Assembly (NCBI RefSeq): GCF_021029445.1 | Contig: NZ_CP072610.1 | Coordinates: 1,426,001-1,490,000, forward strand | DNA from: Pseudomonas wenzhouensis | GTDB taxonomy: Bacteria; Pseudomonadota; Gammaproteobacteria; Pseudomonadales; Pseudomonadaceae | Length of the DNA stretch: 64,000 bases | Reading direction: 5' to 3' | Shown here: piece after piece, positions 21,374-30,247 of the stretch | How the letters are laid out: the number at the start of each line of letters is the position of its first letter | Position numbering within the stretch: position 1 is the stretch's first letter | Made by a program: the position numbers and the translations under genes | The notes under the pieces: generated by a model | What the model was told of the DNA's origin: nothing | Database searches by the model: none | Seen by the model: the letters and a program-made list of their open reading frames with translations, nothing else

Positions 21374-22855
21374 ATGTTCGAATCCGCCGAAATCGGCCGC
21401 AGTATCGACAAGGCCACGTTCGAAGCCGAAGAGCCGGCGCTGCGCGAGGCCTTGCTGGAGGCGCAGTACGAACTCAAGCAACAGGCGCGTTTCCCGGTGA
21501 TCGTACTGATCAACGGTGTCGAGGGCGCCGGCAAGGGCGAGACGGTGAAGCTGCTCAACGAGTGGATGGATCCGCGGCTGATCCAGGTCAGCACCTTCGA
21601 TGTGCAGACCGATGAAGAGCTGGCGCGGCCGCCGGCCTGGCGCTACTGGCGACAACTGCCGCCGAAGGGGCGCATGGGCATCTTCTTCGGCAACTGGTAC
21701 AGCCAGATGCTGCAGGGGCGGGTGCATGGCCAGTTCAAGGATGCAGTGCTGGATCAGGCCATCGATGCTGCCGAGCATCTGGAGCGCATGCTCTGCGATG
21801 AGGGGGCGCTGATCTTCAAGTTCTGGTTCCACCTGTCCAAGCAACAGATGAAGACGCGCCTCGAAGCGCTCAAGGATGACCCGCTGCACAGTTGGCGCAT
21901 CAGCCCGCTGGACTGGCAGCAGTCGAAGACCTACGACAAATTCGTGCGTTACGGCGAGCGCATCCTGCGCCGCACCAGCCGCGACTACGCGCCCTGGTAC
22001 GTGGTCGAGGGCGTCGATCACTATTACCGCAGCCTCACCGTCGGGCGCATTCTGCTCGAAGGCTTGCAGGCGGCGCTGGCGCGGCAGCAAGGCACAGTGG
22101 GGCGACCACATGCTGCACCGGTTTCCGGACAGAGCAGCGGCCTGTTGGCCAGCCTGGACATGACCCAGGCGCTGAGCAAGGACGACTACAAGGAGCAACT
22201 GGCCACCGAGCAGGCGCGCCTGTCCGGGCTGATGCGTGACAAGCGCATGCGCAAGCACGCCCTGATCGCTGCATTCGAGGGCAACGATGCCGCCGGCAAG
22301 GGCGGTGCCATCCGCCGCGTGACCGGCGCGCTCGATCCGCGCCAGTACCGCATCGTGCCGGTGGCGGCACCCTCCGAGGAGGAGCGCGCTCAGCCTTATC
22401 TGTGGCGCTTCTGGCGGCATATCCCGGCGCGCGGGCATTTCACCATCTTCGACCGTAGCTGGTACGGCCGCGTATTGGTCGAGCGTGTCGAAGGCTTCTG
22501 CAGCCAGGCCGACTGGCTGCGCGCCTATGGCGAGATCAACGACTTCGAAGAGCAGTTGACCAATGCCGGAGTGATCCTGGTGAAGTTCTGGCTGGCCATC
22601 GATCAGCAGACCCAGCTGAAGCGTTTCAAGGAGCGTGAGCAGATCCCGTTCAAGCGCTTCAAGATCACCGAAGAGGATTGGCGCAACCGTGAAAAGTGGG
22701 ACGACTACGCCGATGCGGTAGGCGATATGGTCGACCGTACCAGCACCGAGATCGCGCCCTGGACGCTGATCGAGGCCAACGACAAGCGCTTCGCCCGGGT
22801 CAAGGTGCTGCGCACCATCAACGAGGCCATCGAGGCGGCATTCGCCAGGGATTGA
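21374..22855 (+). CDS. pap: Polyphosphate:AMP phosphotransferase (class II PPK2)
   Basis: 493-residue enzyme that transfers phosphate from polyphosphate to AMP, giving ADP. It contains two tandem PPK2 domains, each with a P-loop: GVEGAGKG (48-55) in the first and GNDAAGKGG (about 303-311) in the second. The second also has the lid-type segment FDRSWYGRVLVERVEGF. The double-domain form is the class II type described from Acinetobacter and Pseudomonas. The ATG follows GGGAGG at good spacing. Monocistronic; a REP hairpin follows. It links polyphosphate stores to nucleotide pools under energy stress. Confidence 0.93.
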   Translation: MFESAEIGRSIDKATFEAEEPALREALLEAQYELKQQARFPVIVLINGVEGAGKGETVKLLNEWMDPRLIQVSTFDVQTDEELARPPAWRYWRQLPPKGRMGIFFGNWYSQMLQGRVHGQFKDAVLDQAIDAAEHLERMLCDEGALIFKFWFHLSKQQMKTRLEALKDDPLHSWRISPLDWQQSKTYDKFVRYGERILRRTSRDYAPWYVVEGVDHYYRSLTVGRILLEGLQAALARQQGTVGRPHAAPVSGQSSGLLASLDMTQALSKDDYKEQLATEQARLSGLMRDKRMRKHALIAAFEGNDAAGKGGAIRRVTGALDPRQYRIVPVAAPSEEERAQPYLWRFWRHIPARGHFTIFDRSWYGRVLVERVEGFCSQADWLRAYGEINDFEEQLTNAGVILVKFWLAIDQQTQLKRFKEREQIPFKRFKITEEDWRNREKWDDYADAVGDMVDRTSTEIAPWTLIEANDKRFARVKVLRTINEAIEAAFARD

Positions 22856-22862
22856 TGTCTTG

Positions 22863-22937
22863 TCGCGGCTAAAGCGGAATGCCGCCAAGCCGCTCCCACA
22901 GGTTACAGGGGAGCCGTGGGAGGGGCTTTAGCCGCGA
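22863..22937. repeat. REP double hairpin
   Basis: Perfect 13-bp outer inverted repeat (TCGCGGCTAAAGC at 22863-22875, GCTTTAGCCGCGA at 22925-22937) enclosing a 7-bp inner one (CTCCCAC at 22893, GTGGGAG at 22916). This is a classical Pseudomonas REP doublet. It lies 8 nt after pap and could end or stabilise its transcript. Confidence 0.8.
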
Positions 22938-23076
22938 TGCTTTTGTTTCGCCCCGGATTGCATCCGTGCACTGCCCCAGCATCGCCGCGTATACGCCAGA
23001 TCAATGATGGTCGCACCCTGGGATCGGCTGGATTTATCTTCACGCCATTCGCCATCCAATAACAACGAGGTGCGTC

Positions 23077-24264
23077 ATGCGTGAAGTGGTGGTCGTCGAC
23101 AGCGTGCGGACTGGCCTGGCCAAGTCCTTCCGCGGCAAGTTCAATATGACCCGGCCAGACGACATGGCCGCGCATTGCGTCGATGCGCTGCTGGTGCGCA
23201 ACGGCATCGACCCGAAGCTGGTCGATGACTGCATCGTCGGTGCCGGCTCCAACGAGGGCGCGCAGGGCATGAACATCGGGCGCAACGTCGCGGTGCTCTC
23301 GCGTTTGGGCAACCCGGTGGCGGGCATGACCCTCAATCGCTTCTGCTCCTCGGGCCTGCAGGCCATTGCCATCGCCGCCAACCAGGTGGCGTCTGGTTGC
23401 AGCGACATCATCGTCGCCGGCGGCGTCGAGTCCATCACCATGACCCTGAAAAGCATGAACATGGACAACCTGTTCAACCCGCTGCTGCAACAGGACAACC
23501 CCGGCATCTATTACCCTATGGGCAAGACTGCCGAGATCGTCGCCAACCGCTATGGCCTCAGCCGCGAAGCCCAGGACGCCTATGCCCTGCAGAGCCAGCA
23601 GCGCACCGCGCGCGCCCAGGCCGAAGGCCTGTTCACCGACGAGATCGTGCCGATGGCGGTGAAGTACCAGGTCGAAGACAAGGCCAGCGGCGAGAAGAAG
23701 ATTCTCGACGGTGTGGTCGAGGCCGATGACTGCAACCGCCCGGACACCACCCTGGAATCGCTGGCCAAGCTGCAGCCGGCGTTCGACCCGGCCGGTAGCG
23801 TCACCGCCGGCAATGCTTCGCAATTGTCCGATGGCGCCTCCATGACCCTGGTGATGAGTCTGGAAAAGGCGCTGGCGCAGGGCCTCAAGCCCAAGGCCTA
23901 CTTCCGTGGCTTTACCGTGGCCGGCTGCGAGCCGGACGAAATGGGCATCGGCCCGGTGTTCTCGGTACCCAGGCTGCTCAAGGCCAGGGGCCTGAGCGTC
24001 GACGACATCGACCTGTGGGAGCTCAACGAAGCATTCGCCTCGCAGTGCCTGTACTGCCGCGACAAACTCGAGATCGACAACGACAAGTACAACGTCAACG
24101 GCGGCTCCATTTCCATCGGCCACCCATTCGGTATGACCGGCTCGCGCCAGGTCGGCCATCTGGTGCGTGAGCTGCAGCGCCGCGAGCTGCGCTACGGCAT
24201 CGTCACCATGTGTGTCGGTGGCGGCATGGGGGCCACTGGGCTGTTCGAGGCGTATCGCGGATAA
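23077..24264 (+). CDS. Acetyl-CoA C-acyltransferase (thiolase)
   Basis: 395-residue thiolase that cleaves 3-ketoacyl-CoA with CoA, or condenses two acyl-CoA units. Catalytic residues are all present: nucleophile Cys90 (NRFCSSGLQAI), His349 (SISIGHPFGMTGSR) and Cys379 (MCVGGGMGATG). The protein begins with the thiolase N-terminus REVVVVDSVRTGLAKSFRGK. No beta-oxidation partner lies beside it, so this is likely a stand-alone degradative (FadA/FadI-like or beta-ketoadipyl-type) paralogue; chain-length preference cannot be read from sequence. The ATG follows AACGAGG. Confidence 0.9.
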   Translation: MREVVVVDSVRTGLAKSFRGKFNMTRPDDMAAHCVDALLVRNGIDPKLVDDCIVGAGSNEGAQGMNIGRNVAVLSRLGNPVAGMTLNRFCSSGLQAIAIAANQVASGCSDIIVAGGVESITMTLKSMNMDNLFNPLLQQDNPGIYYPMGKTAEIVANRYGLSREAQDAYALQSQQRTARAQAEGLFTDEIVPMAVKYQVEDKASGEKKILDGVVEADDCNRPDTTLESLAKLQPAFDPAGSVTAGNASQLSDGASMTLVMSLEKALAQGLKPKAYFRGFTVAGCEPDEMGIGPVFSVPRLLKARGLSVDDIDLWELNEAFASQCLYCRDKLEIDNDKYNVNGGSISIGHPFGMTGSRQVGHLVRELQRRELRYGIVTMCVGGGMGATGLFEAYRG

Positions 24265-24287
24265 ACACCGCTGGCGCCACCGGCAAC

Positions 24288-24310
24288 ACGCACCGCATGG
24301 CGCACCCTAC
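24288..24310. repeat. Copy of the GTAGGGTGCGCC-type palindrome
   Basis: GGCGCACCCTAC preceded by GCACCGCAT; matches the half-elements bounding the 18978-19248 repeat. It lies in the 120-bp gap between the thiolase and LysE-type genes. Confidence 0.5.
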
Positions 24311-24384
24311 GACATCGCTGGCCCCACGACGGCCAGCGATGCGCTGTTTATACTCGCGCTCTGCCCTGTCCGGAGCGCCAATCC

Positions 24385-25005
24385 ATGCCCTTTGCCGAAA
24401 ACCTGATCGCCTTCACCCTGGCCGCCACCTTGCTGACCCTCACGCCTGGCATCGATACGGCGCTGGTACTGCGCACCGCAGCGGTCGAAGGCCGGCGACA
24501 GGCGTTTCGCGCGGCGCTGGGCATCAATGCCGGCTGCCTGATCTGGGGCGCTGCCGTGGCCTTCGGCCTGGGCGCGCTGCTGGCGGTGTCCGAGTTCGGC
24601 TACAACCTGCTCAAGTACTGCGGCGCGGCTTATCTGGCCTGGCTCGGGCTGAATATGCTGCTGCGTCCGCGTACCTCGCTGGCGCCCGCGCAGGTGAGCG
24701 GCACACCTGATGCCAACTGGTTCCTGCGCGGCCTGCTGGGCAACGTGCTCAACCCCAAGGTGGGGATTTTCTACCTGTCCTTTCTGCCGCAGTTCATCCC
24801 GCAGGGGCAGCCGCTGATCGCCTGGACCTTCGGCCTGGTAGGCATCCACGTGACGCTCAGCCTGGTCTGGGCGGCGCTGCTGATCGGCGCCACCCAGCCG
24901 CTCGGTCGCTGGTTGCGGCGCGAGGCGGTGATCAGGTGGATGGATCGCAGCACGGGGCTGATCTTCCTGCTGTTCGCCGCGCGCCTGGCATTGAGCAGGC
25001 GCTGA
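24385..25005 (+). CDS. LysE-family amino-acid/metabolite exporter
   Basis: 206-residue inner-membrane exporter of the LysE/RhtB family. The signature start is present (LIAFTLAATLLTLTPGIDTALVLRTA), followed by GALGINAGCLIWGAAVAFG-like and LGNVLNPKVGIFYLSFLPQF motifs; about six helices. Transports outward an amino acid or related compound that cannot be specified. It is followed 43 nt later by a LysR regulator on the same strand, a common arrangement for exporter control, although such regulators are often divergent. Confidence 0.88.
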   Translation: MPFAENLIAFTLAATLLTLTPGIDTALVLRTAAVEGRRQAFRAALGINAGCLIWGAAVAFGLGALLAVSEFGYNLLKYCGAAYLAWLGLNMLLRPRTSLAPAQVSGTPDANWFLRGLLGNVLNPKVGIFYLSFLPQFIPQGQPLIAWTFGLVGIHVTLSLVWAALLIGATQPLGRWLRREAVIRWMDRSTGLIFLLFAARLALSRR

Positions 25006-25048
25006 GGCGTTATCCTGTGCCCTCGCGGCAACGAAACGGGCGGTGACG

Positions 25049-25972
25049 ATGGATCGGTTTCAGGAAATGAAGGTGCTGCTGGCCGTGACCGAGGCCGAGA
25101 GCTTCGCCGGCGGCGCCAAGCTGCTGGGCATCTCGCCGCCCAGCGTGACCCGCGCCGTCGCAGCGCTGGAGGCGCGCCTCGGCACGCTGCTGCTGGCGCG
25201 CAATACCCGCAGCCTGCGCCTGACCGAAGCCGGCCAGCGCTATGTCGAGGATTGCCGGCGCATCCTGCTGGAACTGGAAGAGGCCGAGGAACTGGCCGCT
25301 GGTGGCAGCGTCCGGCCACGGGGCCGGCTTAGCGTGACGGCGCCGGTGATGTTCGGCGAGTTGTTCCTGATTCCGCGCATCACCCAGTACCTCGACAGCT
25401 ACCCGGACGTGGAGATCAACGCGTTGCTGGTCGACCGCGTGGTGAACATGATGGAGGAGGGCGTCGACGTGGCCGTGCGCATCGGCACGCTGCCTGCTGG
25501 TGATCATCAGGCAATGCAGGTCGGGCAGATTCGTCCGGTGGTCTGTGCTGCACCGGCCTTCCTCGACCGCGTCGGGCGGCCGCAGCATCCGCATGAGCTG
25601 CGCGATGCGCCCATCATCCTGTCCAGCGCCAACGGTCTGCTCAGCCAGTGGCAGTTCGTCGGCGCCGAGGGTGTCTTCGGCTTCATGCCCGCGTCACGCC
25701 TCATCGTCAGCTCCAACCAGGCGGCGATCTGCGCCGCACGCCTGGGCTGGGGCTACACCCGCGCGCTGTCCTACCAGGTGGCCGAGGCTGTGGCGCGCGG
25801 CGAGCTTGAACTGCTGCTCGAAGCTTTCGAGCCACCGGCTGTGCCGGTGCACATCATTTATCAGGGGGGGCGCCAGGTTTCGGCCAAGGTGCGCACCTTC
25901 GTCGACTTTTGCGTCGAGAGCTTTCGTCTCGACCCGGCACTGCGCGCGGCTGGGACGCCATCCACGGCATGA
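25049..25972 (+). CDS. LysR-family transcriptional regulator (first of a pair)
   Basis: 307-residue LysR-type regulator: N-terminal winged HTH (MKVLLAVTEAESFAGGAKLL, SPPSVTRAVAALEARLG, LLLARNTRSLRLTEAGQRY) and a periplasmic-binding-like effector domain from about residue 90. The ATG at 25049 was preferred over the GTG two codons upstream. Its TGA overlaps the ATG of a second LysR gene, so the two are co-translated. Two adjacent, similar LysR genes suggest duplication. The target may include the LysE exporter upstream or the GST/flavoprotein genes downstream; this is inference from position. Confidence 0.88.
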   Translation: MDRFQEMKVLLAVTEAESFAGGAKLLGISPPSVTRAVAALEARLGTLLLARNTRSLRLTEAGQRYVEDCRRILLELEEAEELAAGGSVRPRGRLSVTAPVMFGELFLIPRITQYLDSYPDVEINALLVDRVVNMMEEGVDVAVRIGTLPAGDHQAMQVGQIRPVVCAAPAFLDRVGRPQHPHELRDAPIILSSANGLLSQWQFVGAEGVFGFMPASRLIVSSNQAAICAARLGWGYTRALSYQVAEAVARGELELLLEAFEPPAVPVHIIYQGGRQVSAKVRTFVDFCVESFRLDPALRAAGTPSTA

Positions 25973-26898
25973 GCCAGCACCGTGAAATGCAGGTGTTCCT
26001 TGCCGTGGCGCAGGCGGGCAGTTTGGCAGCGGCTTCCAGGGCGCTGCAACTGTCGCAGGCCACGGTGACGCGCAGCGTGACCCGCCTGGAGCAGCGTCTG
26101 GACAGCACCCTGCTGCTGCGCGGGCCTCGTGGCGTGAGCCTGAGCCCGGCTGGCGCGCGCTTTGCCGATAGCTGCCAGCGCATTCTGCAGCGGCTGGACG
26201 AGGCCGAGCGATCGGTGACGGGCCTGCATGCCCGTCCGGCCGGAGAGCTGAACCTGGCCCTGCCGCGGTTGATGATGCATCAGGTGCTGACGCCTATCGC
26301 CGTCGCCTACCTGGCGGCATTTCCTGAGGTCAGCCTGACTACCCGGGTGCGCGAAGAGCTGCCGAGGTTGCTGGAGGAGGGGATCGACCTGGCTGTGGTG
26401 GTCGGCCACCTGCCCAGTTCCTCCGGTTTCGCCGTGCCGCTGGGGCAGGTGCGCCCGCTGATCTGCGCGGCGCCGGCCTATCTGCAGCGCTGGGGCCGAC
26501 CGGCCATGCCGCAAGCCTTGCTCGAACACCGCACCATCGCCACCTCGTCGACCGGCCACGTGGGTGAGTGGCGCTTTGCACAGGAAACAGTGAAGGTCAC
26601 GCCACGGCTGACCTGCAGCACACCGCAGGCGTCCATTCGTGCAGCACTCGCCGGTTTCGGGCTGACCCGCTGCCTGAGTTACGAGGCCCATCACGAGCTG
26701 CAGACAGGGCAACTGCTGACCGTGCTCGAGCATTGCGCCGCCCCCCTTGCCGGTGCAGCTGTACTACCGCGAAGGGCGCCGGGCGGCGGCGCGGGTGCGC
26801 AGCTTTCTCGACTTCGCCGTGCCGCGGCTGCGTACCCATCCGGCATTTGCGCAGGAGTAATTGCGAAAAGTGAAATAGTGGATTGCTCTGCGTGGTGA
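25969..26898 (+). CDS. LysR-family transcriptional regulator with C-terminal frameshift
   Basis: 309 residues as read. The winged HTH is intact (MQVFLAVAQAGSLAAASRAL, SQATVTRSVTRLEQRL) as is most of the effector domain. After residue about 257 the sequence turns into low-quality A/G/R-rich residues. In the +1 frame after the six-C run at 26741-26746 it continues as LPVQLYYREGRRAAARV, RSFLDFAVPRLRTHP and ends at a TAA at 26858-26860, which matches the C-terminus of the paralogue just upstream. So one base is probably extra in the C run (real mutation or sequencing error). The DNA-binding domain would survive. The ATG overlaps the stop of the first LysR gene. Confidence 0.8.
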   Translation: MSQHREMQVFLAVAQAGSLAAASRALQLSQATVTRSVTRLEQRLDSTLLLRGPRGVSLSPAGARFADSCQRILQRLDEAERSVTGLHARPAGELNLALPRLMMHQVLTPIAVAYLAAFPEVSLTTRVREELPRLLEEGIDLAVVVGHLPSSSGFAVPLGQVRPLICAAPAYLQRWGRPAMPQALLEHRTIATSSTGHVGEWRFAQETVKVTPRLTCSTPQASIRAALAGFGLTRCLSYEAHHELQTGQLLTVLEHCAAPLAGAAVLPRRAPGGGAGAQLSRLRRAAAAYPSGICAGVIAKSEIVDCSAW

Positions 26899-26992
26899 TT
26901 CTTCTCTGGTTTGAATGGGTAGACCATGGCGCCATCGTCGCGAAAACAAGCCGTCTCGCGCTGGCCAACCCCCCTCCCAAGGAGTCATCGCC

Positions 26993-27619
26993 ATGTCCCG
27001 TCCCGCCATCAAGCTGTACAACTTTCCCCGTTCCGGCCATGCCCATCGCGCCGAGCTGATGCTCTCACTGCTGCAACTGCCCACTGAGTTGATCTTTGTC
27101 GATCTAGCCCAGGGCGCGCACAAGACACCGCAGTTCCTCGCCCTCAACCCCTTTGGCCAGGTGCCGGTAATTGATGATGGCGGCACCATCGTTGCCGACT
27201 CCAACGCCATTCTGGTCTACCTGGCCAAGCGTTACGGCAATCAGGACTGGCTGCCTGAGGAGCCAGCCGCCGCGGCCAAGGTACAGCGCTGGCTATCGGC
27301 GGCTGCAGGGCCATTGGCCTTTGGTGCCTGTGCTGCACGGCTGGTTACGGTGTTCGGTTACTCGTTCAACAGCGACGAAGTGATCAATCGCGCCCATGCG
27401 ATGTTCAGCGTGATGGAGGGGGGGCTGAACGACACCCCGTTCCTCGCCGGCGCCAAGCCGAGCATCGCCGATGTCGCCAACTACTCCTACACCGCCCATG
27501 CGCCGGAGGGCAACGTTTCGCTGGAGCCCTATCCGAACATCCGCGCCTAGCTGGCCCGCATCGAAGCGTTGCCGGGCTTCGTGCCGATGCCGCGTACCGC
27601 CGCCGGTCTGCAAGCCTGA
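26993..27619 (+). pseudogene. Glutathione S-transferase family protein interrupted by an amber codon
   Basis: The thioredoxin-fold N-terminus ([48 protein letters not shown]) and helical C-domain ([20 protein letters not shown]) are typical GST. Translation stops at TAG (27548-27550) after YPNIRA. The same frame continues directly with LARIEALPGFVPMPRTAAGL and ends at TGA 27617-27619. GSTs normally read YPNIRAWLARIEALPGF, so the TAG stands where TGG (Trp) is expected. The truncated product (185 of 208 residues) loses the last helix. A strong ribosome site (AAGGAG) precedes the ATG. Could be a point mutation or base-call error. Confidence 0.8.
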
Positions 27620-27669
27620 TACACAGCCGCTGCCGGGTGAACCGGCAGCCCCTCGGAAGGAGGCGCAGC

Positions 27670-29712
27670 ATGCAACAGCTCCCCAGCCGGCATTCGCCCT
27701 GGCACGCCGGTGAAAGACAGCTGCAGGAAAAGGTCGGCGTCGCCGAGCGTATGGAAGCACTTGGACAGAAGATGATCCGTGACCATATGCCGGAGCAGCA
27801 CCGCGAATTCTTTCAGCGCCTGCCGTTCATGATCGCTGGGGCCGTGGATCGCGCGGGCCAGCCCTGGGCCACTCTGATCGAAGGCGAAGAAGGCTTCGTC
27901 ACCTCGCCGGACCCGCGTCAGCTGTCATTCGATCTCGCCGCCATGGCCCTCGATCCGCTTGACCAGGCTATCGCCGGCCTTGGCGCGGGGGATGCCGTCG
28001 GCCTGCTCGGCATCGAGTTGCACACGCGGCGGCGCAATCGCATCAATGGGCAGATTCGCCAGGCTTCGGCGCAGCGCCTGGAGATCGCCGTGGAGCATTC
28101 CTTCGGCAACTGCCCGCAGTACATCCAGCTGCGCCACTACCGCCGCGTGCAGGCGCGGGGGGGCGAGCGCCTGGATGCGAGCGAACTGGATGTGCGCAGT
28201 GCGAAGATGATCCGCCGCGCCGATACCTTCTTCGTCGCCAGTTACGTCGAGCATGACGATGGCCGCCGCGCGGTGGACGTTTCCCACCGTGGTGGCCGTG
28301 CTGGTTTCGTGCGGGTGGAGGGCAATCGTCTGACCATTCCCGACTACGCCGGCAATCTGGCCTTCAATACCCTGGGCAACCTCAGCGTCAATCCACGCGC
28401 CGGCCTGTTGTTCATCGACTTCGCCACGGGCGATGTGCTGCAACTGGGCGGCCGTGCCGAGGTGATCCTCGACAGCCCGCTCATCGAGGCCTTTGCCGGC
28501 GCCGAGCGGCTAAGGACCTTCGACGTTGAGCAGGTGGTGCTGCGTTCGGCGGCGGTTGCGCTGCGCTGGGACTTCGAGGCCTATGCGCCGACCAGCCTGA
28601 TGACCGGCACCTGGACACAAGCCGATGCCCGCCTGCGTGAGCCTGAGCCGCACAATGCCTGGCAGCGCTGGCGTGTGCAGAGCTTACAGCAGGAAAGCGC
28701 CGATATCCGCTCCTTCGTGCTGGCCCCGGAAACGGGCGCTGCACCGAGTTTCGCCGCCGGCCAGCATCTGCCCATTCGCATCAGCGGCGCTGCCGGTGAA
28801 CCCCTGCTGCGCAGCTATAGCCTCTCCAGCGCACCGTCAGACGGCTATCTGCGCATCAGCGTCAAGGCGCAGGGTGTGGCTTCGCGATATCTGCATGCGC
28901 AGGTCAGGGTCGGTGACGTACTGGAGGTGCGTGCGCCGTTGGGCCGCTTCACCCTGAACTGCGACAGCGACAGGCCATTGGTGCTGATCGGCGCTGGTGT
29001 CGGTATTACGCCGTTGTTGTCGATGCTGCGCGAGCAGGTAGCGCTGGGGCAGGGCAAGCGCATGCATTTTTTCCAGGGCGCGCGGACGCTCGCTGATCTG
29101 CCGTTCCAGGCCGAGCTGCGCGAGTTGGTGCAGCGTGCAGGTGGTTTACTGAAGATTCACCGCGCTCTCAGCGCCCCGGAAGCGGACGCGCTGTTGAGAC
29201 TCGACTATGAACATCACGGGCGTATCGAGTTGGCTCAGATCAAGGCGGCGCTGCCGTTCGACGATTACGACTTCTATCTGTGCGGCCCCGCAGCCTTTAC
29301 CCAGGCGATCTACGATGGCCTGCGTGCTCTCAATATCGCTGATGAACGCATCCATGCCGAGGCGTTCGGCCCTTCGACGCTGACGCGTCGCCGTGATAGC
29401 CAGAGCGCTGTCTTGACGCAGCCGCCTGCCGCGAACGAGGCGGTGGCGGTGCATTTCAGTGCATCGAGCAAGGAGGCGAGCTGGAAACCGGGTAGCGGTA
29501 GCCTTCTGCATCTGGCGGAAAGTTGTGGCCTGACGCCCGAATTCAGTTGCCGGGGCGGCACCTGCGGCACCTGCCGGACACGCCTGGTCAGCGGTCAGGT
29601 GCATTATCCGCAGCCACCACTCGAGCTGCCGGATGCGGGTGATGTGCTGATCTGCTGCGCCGTACCTGCGCGGAGCGCAGATGGCCTGCAGCCGTTGGTA
29701 CTGGATCTGTGA
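27670..29712 (+). CDS. FMN-split-barrel / ferredoxin-reductase / 2Fe-2S fusion protein
   Basis: 680-residue redox protein with three parts. Residues about 1-300: pyridoxamine-5'-phosphate-oxidase-like FMN-binding split barrel (FQRLPFMIAGAVDRAGQPWAT, FFVASYVEHDDGRRAVDVSH, FIDFATGDVLQLGGRAEVI). About 320-560: FAD/NAD(P)H ferredoxin-reductase module (LLRSYSLSSAPSDGYLRISVK, LIGAGVGITPLLSMLRE, YLCGPAAFTQAIYDGLR). About 590-680: plant-type 2Fe-2S ferredoxin with C627, C632, C635 and C662/C663. AAGGAGG lies 6 nt before the ATG. The architecture suggests electron flow from NAD(P)H through FAD and the cluster to a substrate at the FMN site. Physiological substrate unknown. It lies 50 nt past the GST gene, probably co-transcribed. 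Confidence 0.88.
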   Translation: MQQLPSRHSPWHAGERQLQEKVGVAERMEALGQKMIRDHMPEQHREFFQRLPFMIAGAVDRAGQPWATLIEGEEGFVTSPDPRQLSFDLAAMALDPLDQAIAGLGAGDAVGLLGIELHTRRRNRINGQIRQASAQRLEIAVEHSFGNCPQYIQLRHYRRVQARGGERLDASELDVRSAKMIRRADTFFVASYVEHDDGRRAVDVSHRGGRAGFVRVEGNRLTIPDYAGNLAFNTLGNLSVNPRAGLLFIDFATGDVLQLGGRAEVILDSPLIEAFAGAERLRTFDVEQVVLRSAAVALRWDFEAYAPTSLMTGTWTQADARLREPEPHNAWQRWRVQSLQQESADIRSFVLAPETGAAPSFAAGQHLPIRISGAAGEPLLRSYSLSSAPSDGYLRISVKAQGVASRYLHAQVRVGDVLEVRAPLGRFTLNCDSDRPLVLIGAGVGITPLLSMLREQVALGQGKRMHFFQGARTLADLPFQAELRELVQRAGGLLKIHRALSAPEADALLRLDYEHHGRIELAQIKAALPFDDYDFYLCGPAAFTQAIYDGLRALNIADERIHAEAFGPSTLTRRRDSQSAVLTQPPAANEAVAVHFSASSKEASWKPGSGSLLHLAESCGLTPEFSCRGGTCGTCRTRLVSGQVHYPQPPLELPDAGDVLICCAVPARSADGLQPLVLDL

Positions 29713-29805
29713 GCGTTTCGCTGCGCCTGGTCGGCGTAAGTTGCCCGGAAACCTGGATGGCGAGCCTTGGCCTGTGCTGGCTGGCAGGGTGAACATTGCC
29801 GCGAA

Positions 29806-29837
29806 GCTGTTGCCGTTTCGGCTGAAACGGCAACAGC
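29806..29837. terminator. Perfect 14-bp inverted repeat between convergent genes
   Basis: GCTGTTGCCGTTTC, 4-nt loop GGCT, then GAAACGGCAACAGC. It lies between the stop of the fusion protein and the stop of the small minus-strand gene, so could act as a two-way transcript end. No U-tract on either strand. Confidence 0.5.
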
Positions 29838-29843
29838 CTCTGC

Positions 29844-30017
29844 TCACCCTTGCTGTTTCGAGGTTTCCAGCTCTTTGCGATAGGCGTCGGCTGCATCCCG
29901 GCTCGGGAAAATACCGACCAGTTCGCCATTCTGAATCACATCCCAGACCACGATGCCCATGGCACGGGCTTCCCGGGAAAGATGTTGGTTGTCACGCTCA
30001 TGTACGGTCACGTTCAT
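29844..30017 (-). CDS. Small conserved protein, 57 aa
   Basis: Short acidic protein (MNVTVHERDNQHLSREARAM, then VVWDVIQNGELVGIFPSRDA). The segment WDVIQNGELVGIFPSRDAADAYRKELE resembles small DUF2188-like proteins with a beta-strand pair and a helix (given here only as two overlapping pieces). The ATG at 30017 is preceded by GAGGAG. The upstream extension of the frame (to 30671) runs antisense through the transporter gene and is not coding. Function unknown. Confidence 0.65.
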   Translation of the reverse strand: MNVTVHERDNQHLSREARAMGIVVWDVIQNGELVGIFPSRDAADAYRKELETSKQQG

Positions 30018-30247
30018 GACGAATCTCCTCGAATAATCGATGCGGCGATATGTCGCTATTCGTTTATACGCCTCGTCAGCAAGCTGATTAAACCGGGGTT
30101 TGGGCAAAGAACTGTTGCCTCGATGCAACGAACGCTGAACCGATACGTTTGTCGTTGCGCTTGCCTTGCTGTGTCCGCGCTGCTGCTTGCGGGCCTGTTT
30201 AGTGGGGTGGTGTGTGCTGACTGTCGTATTGGCAGGCGCGTCTGCGC

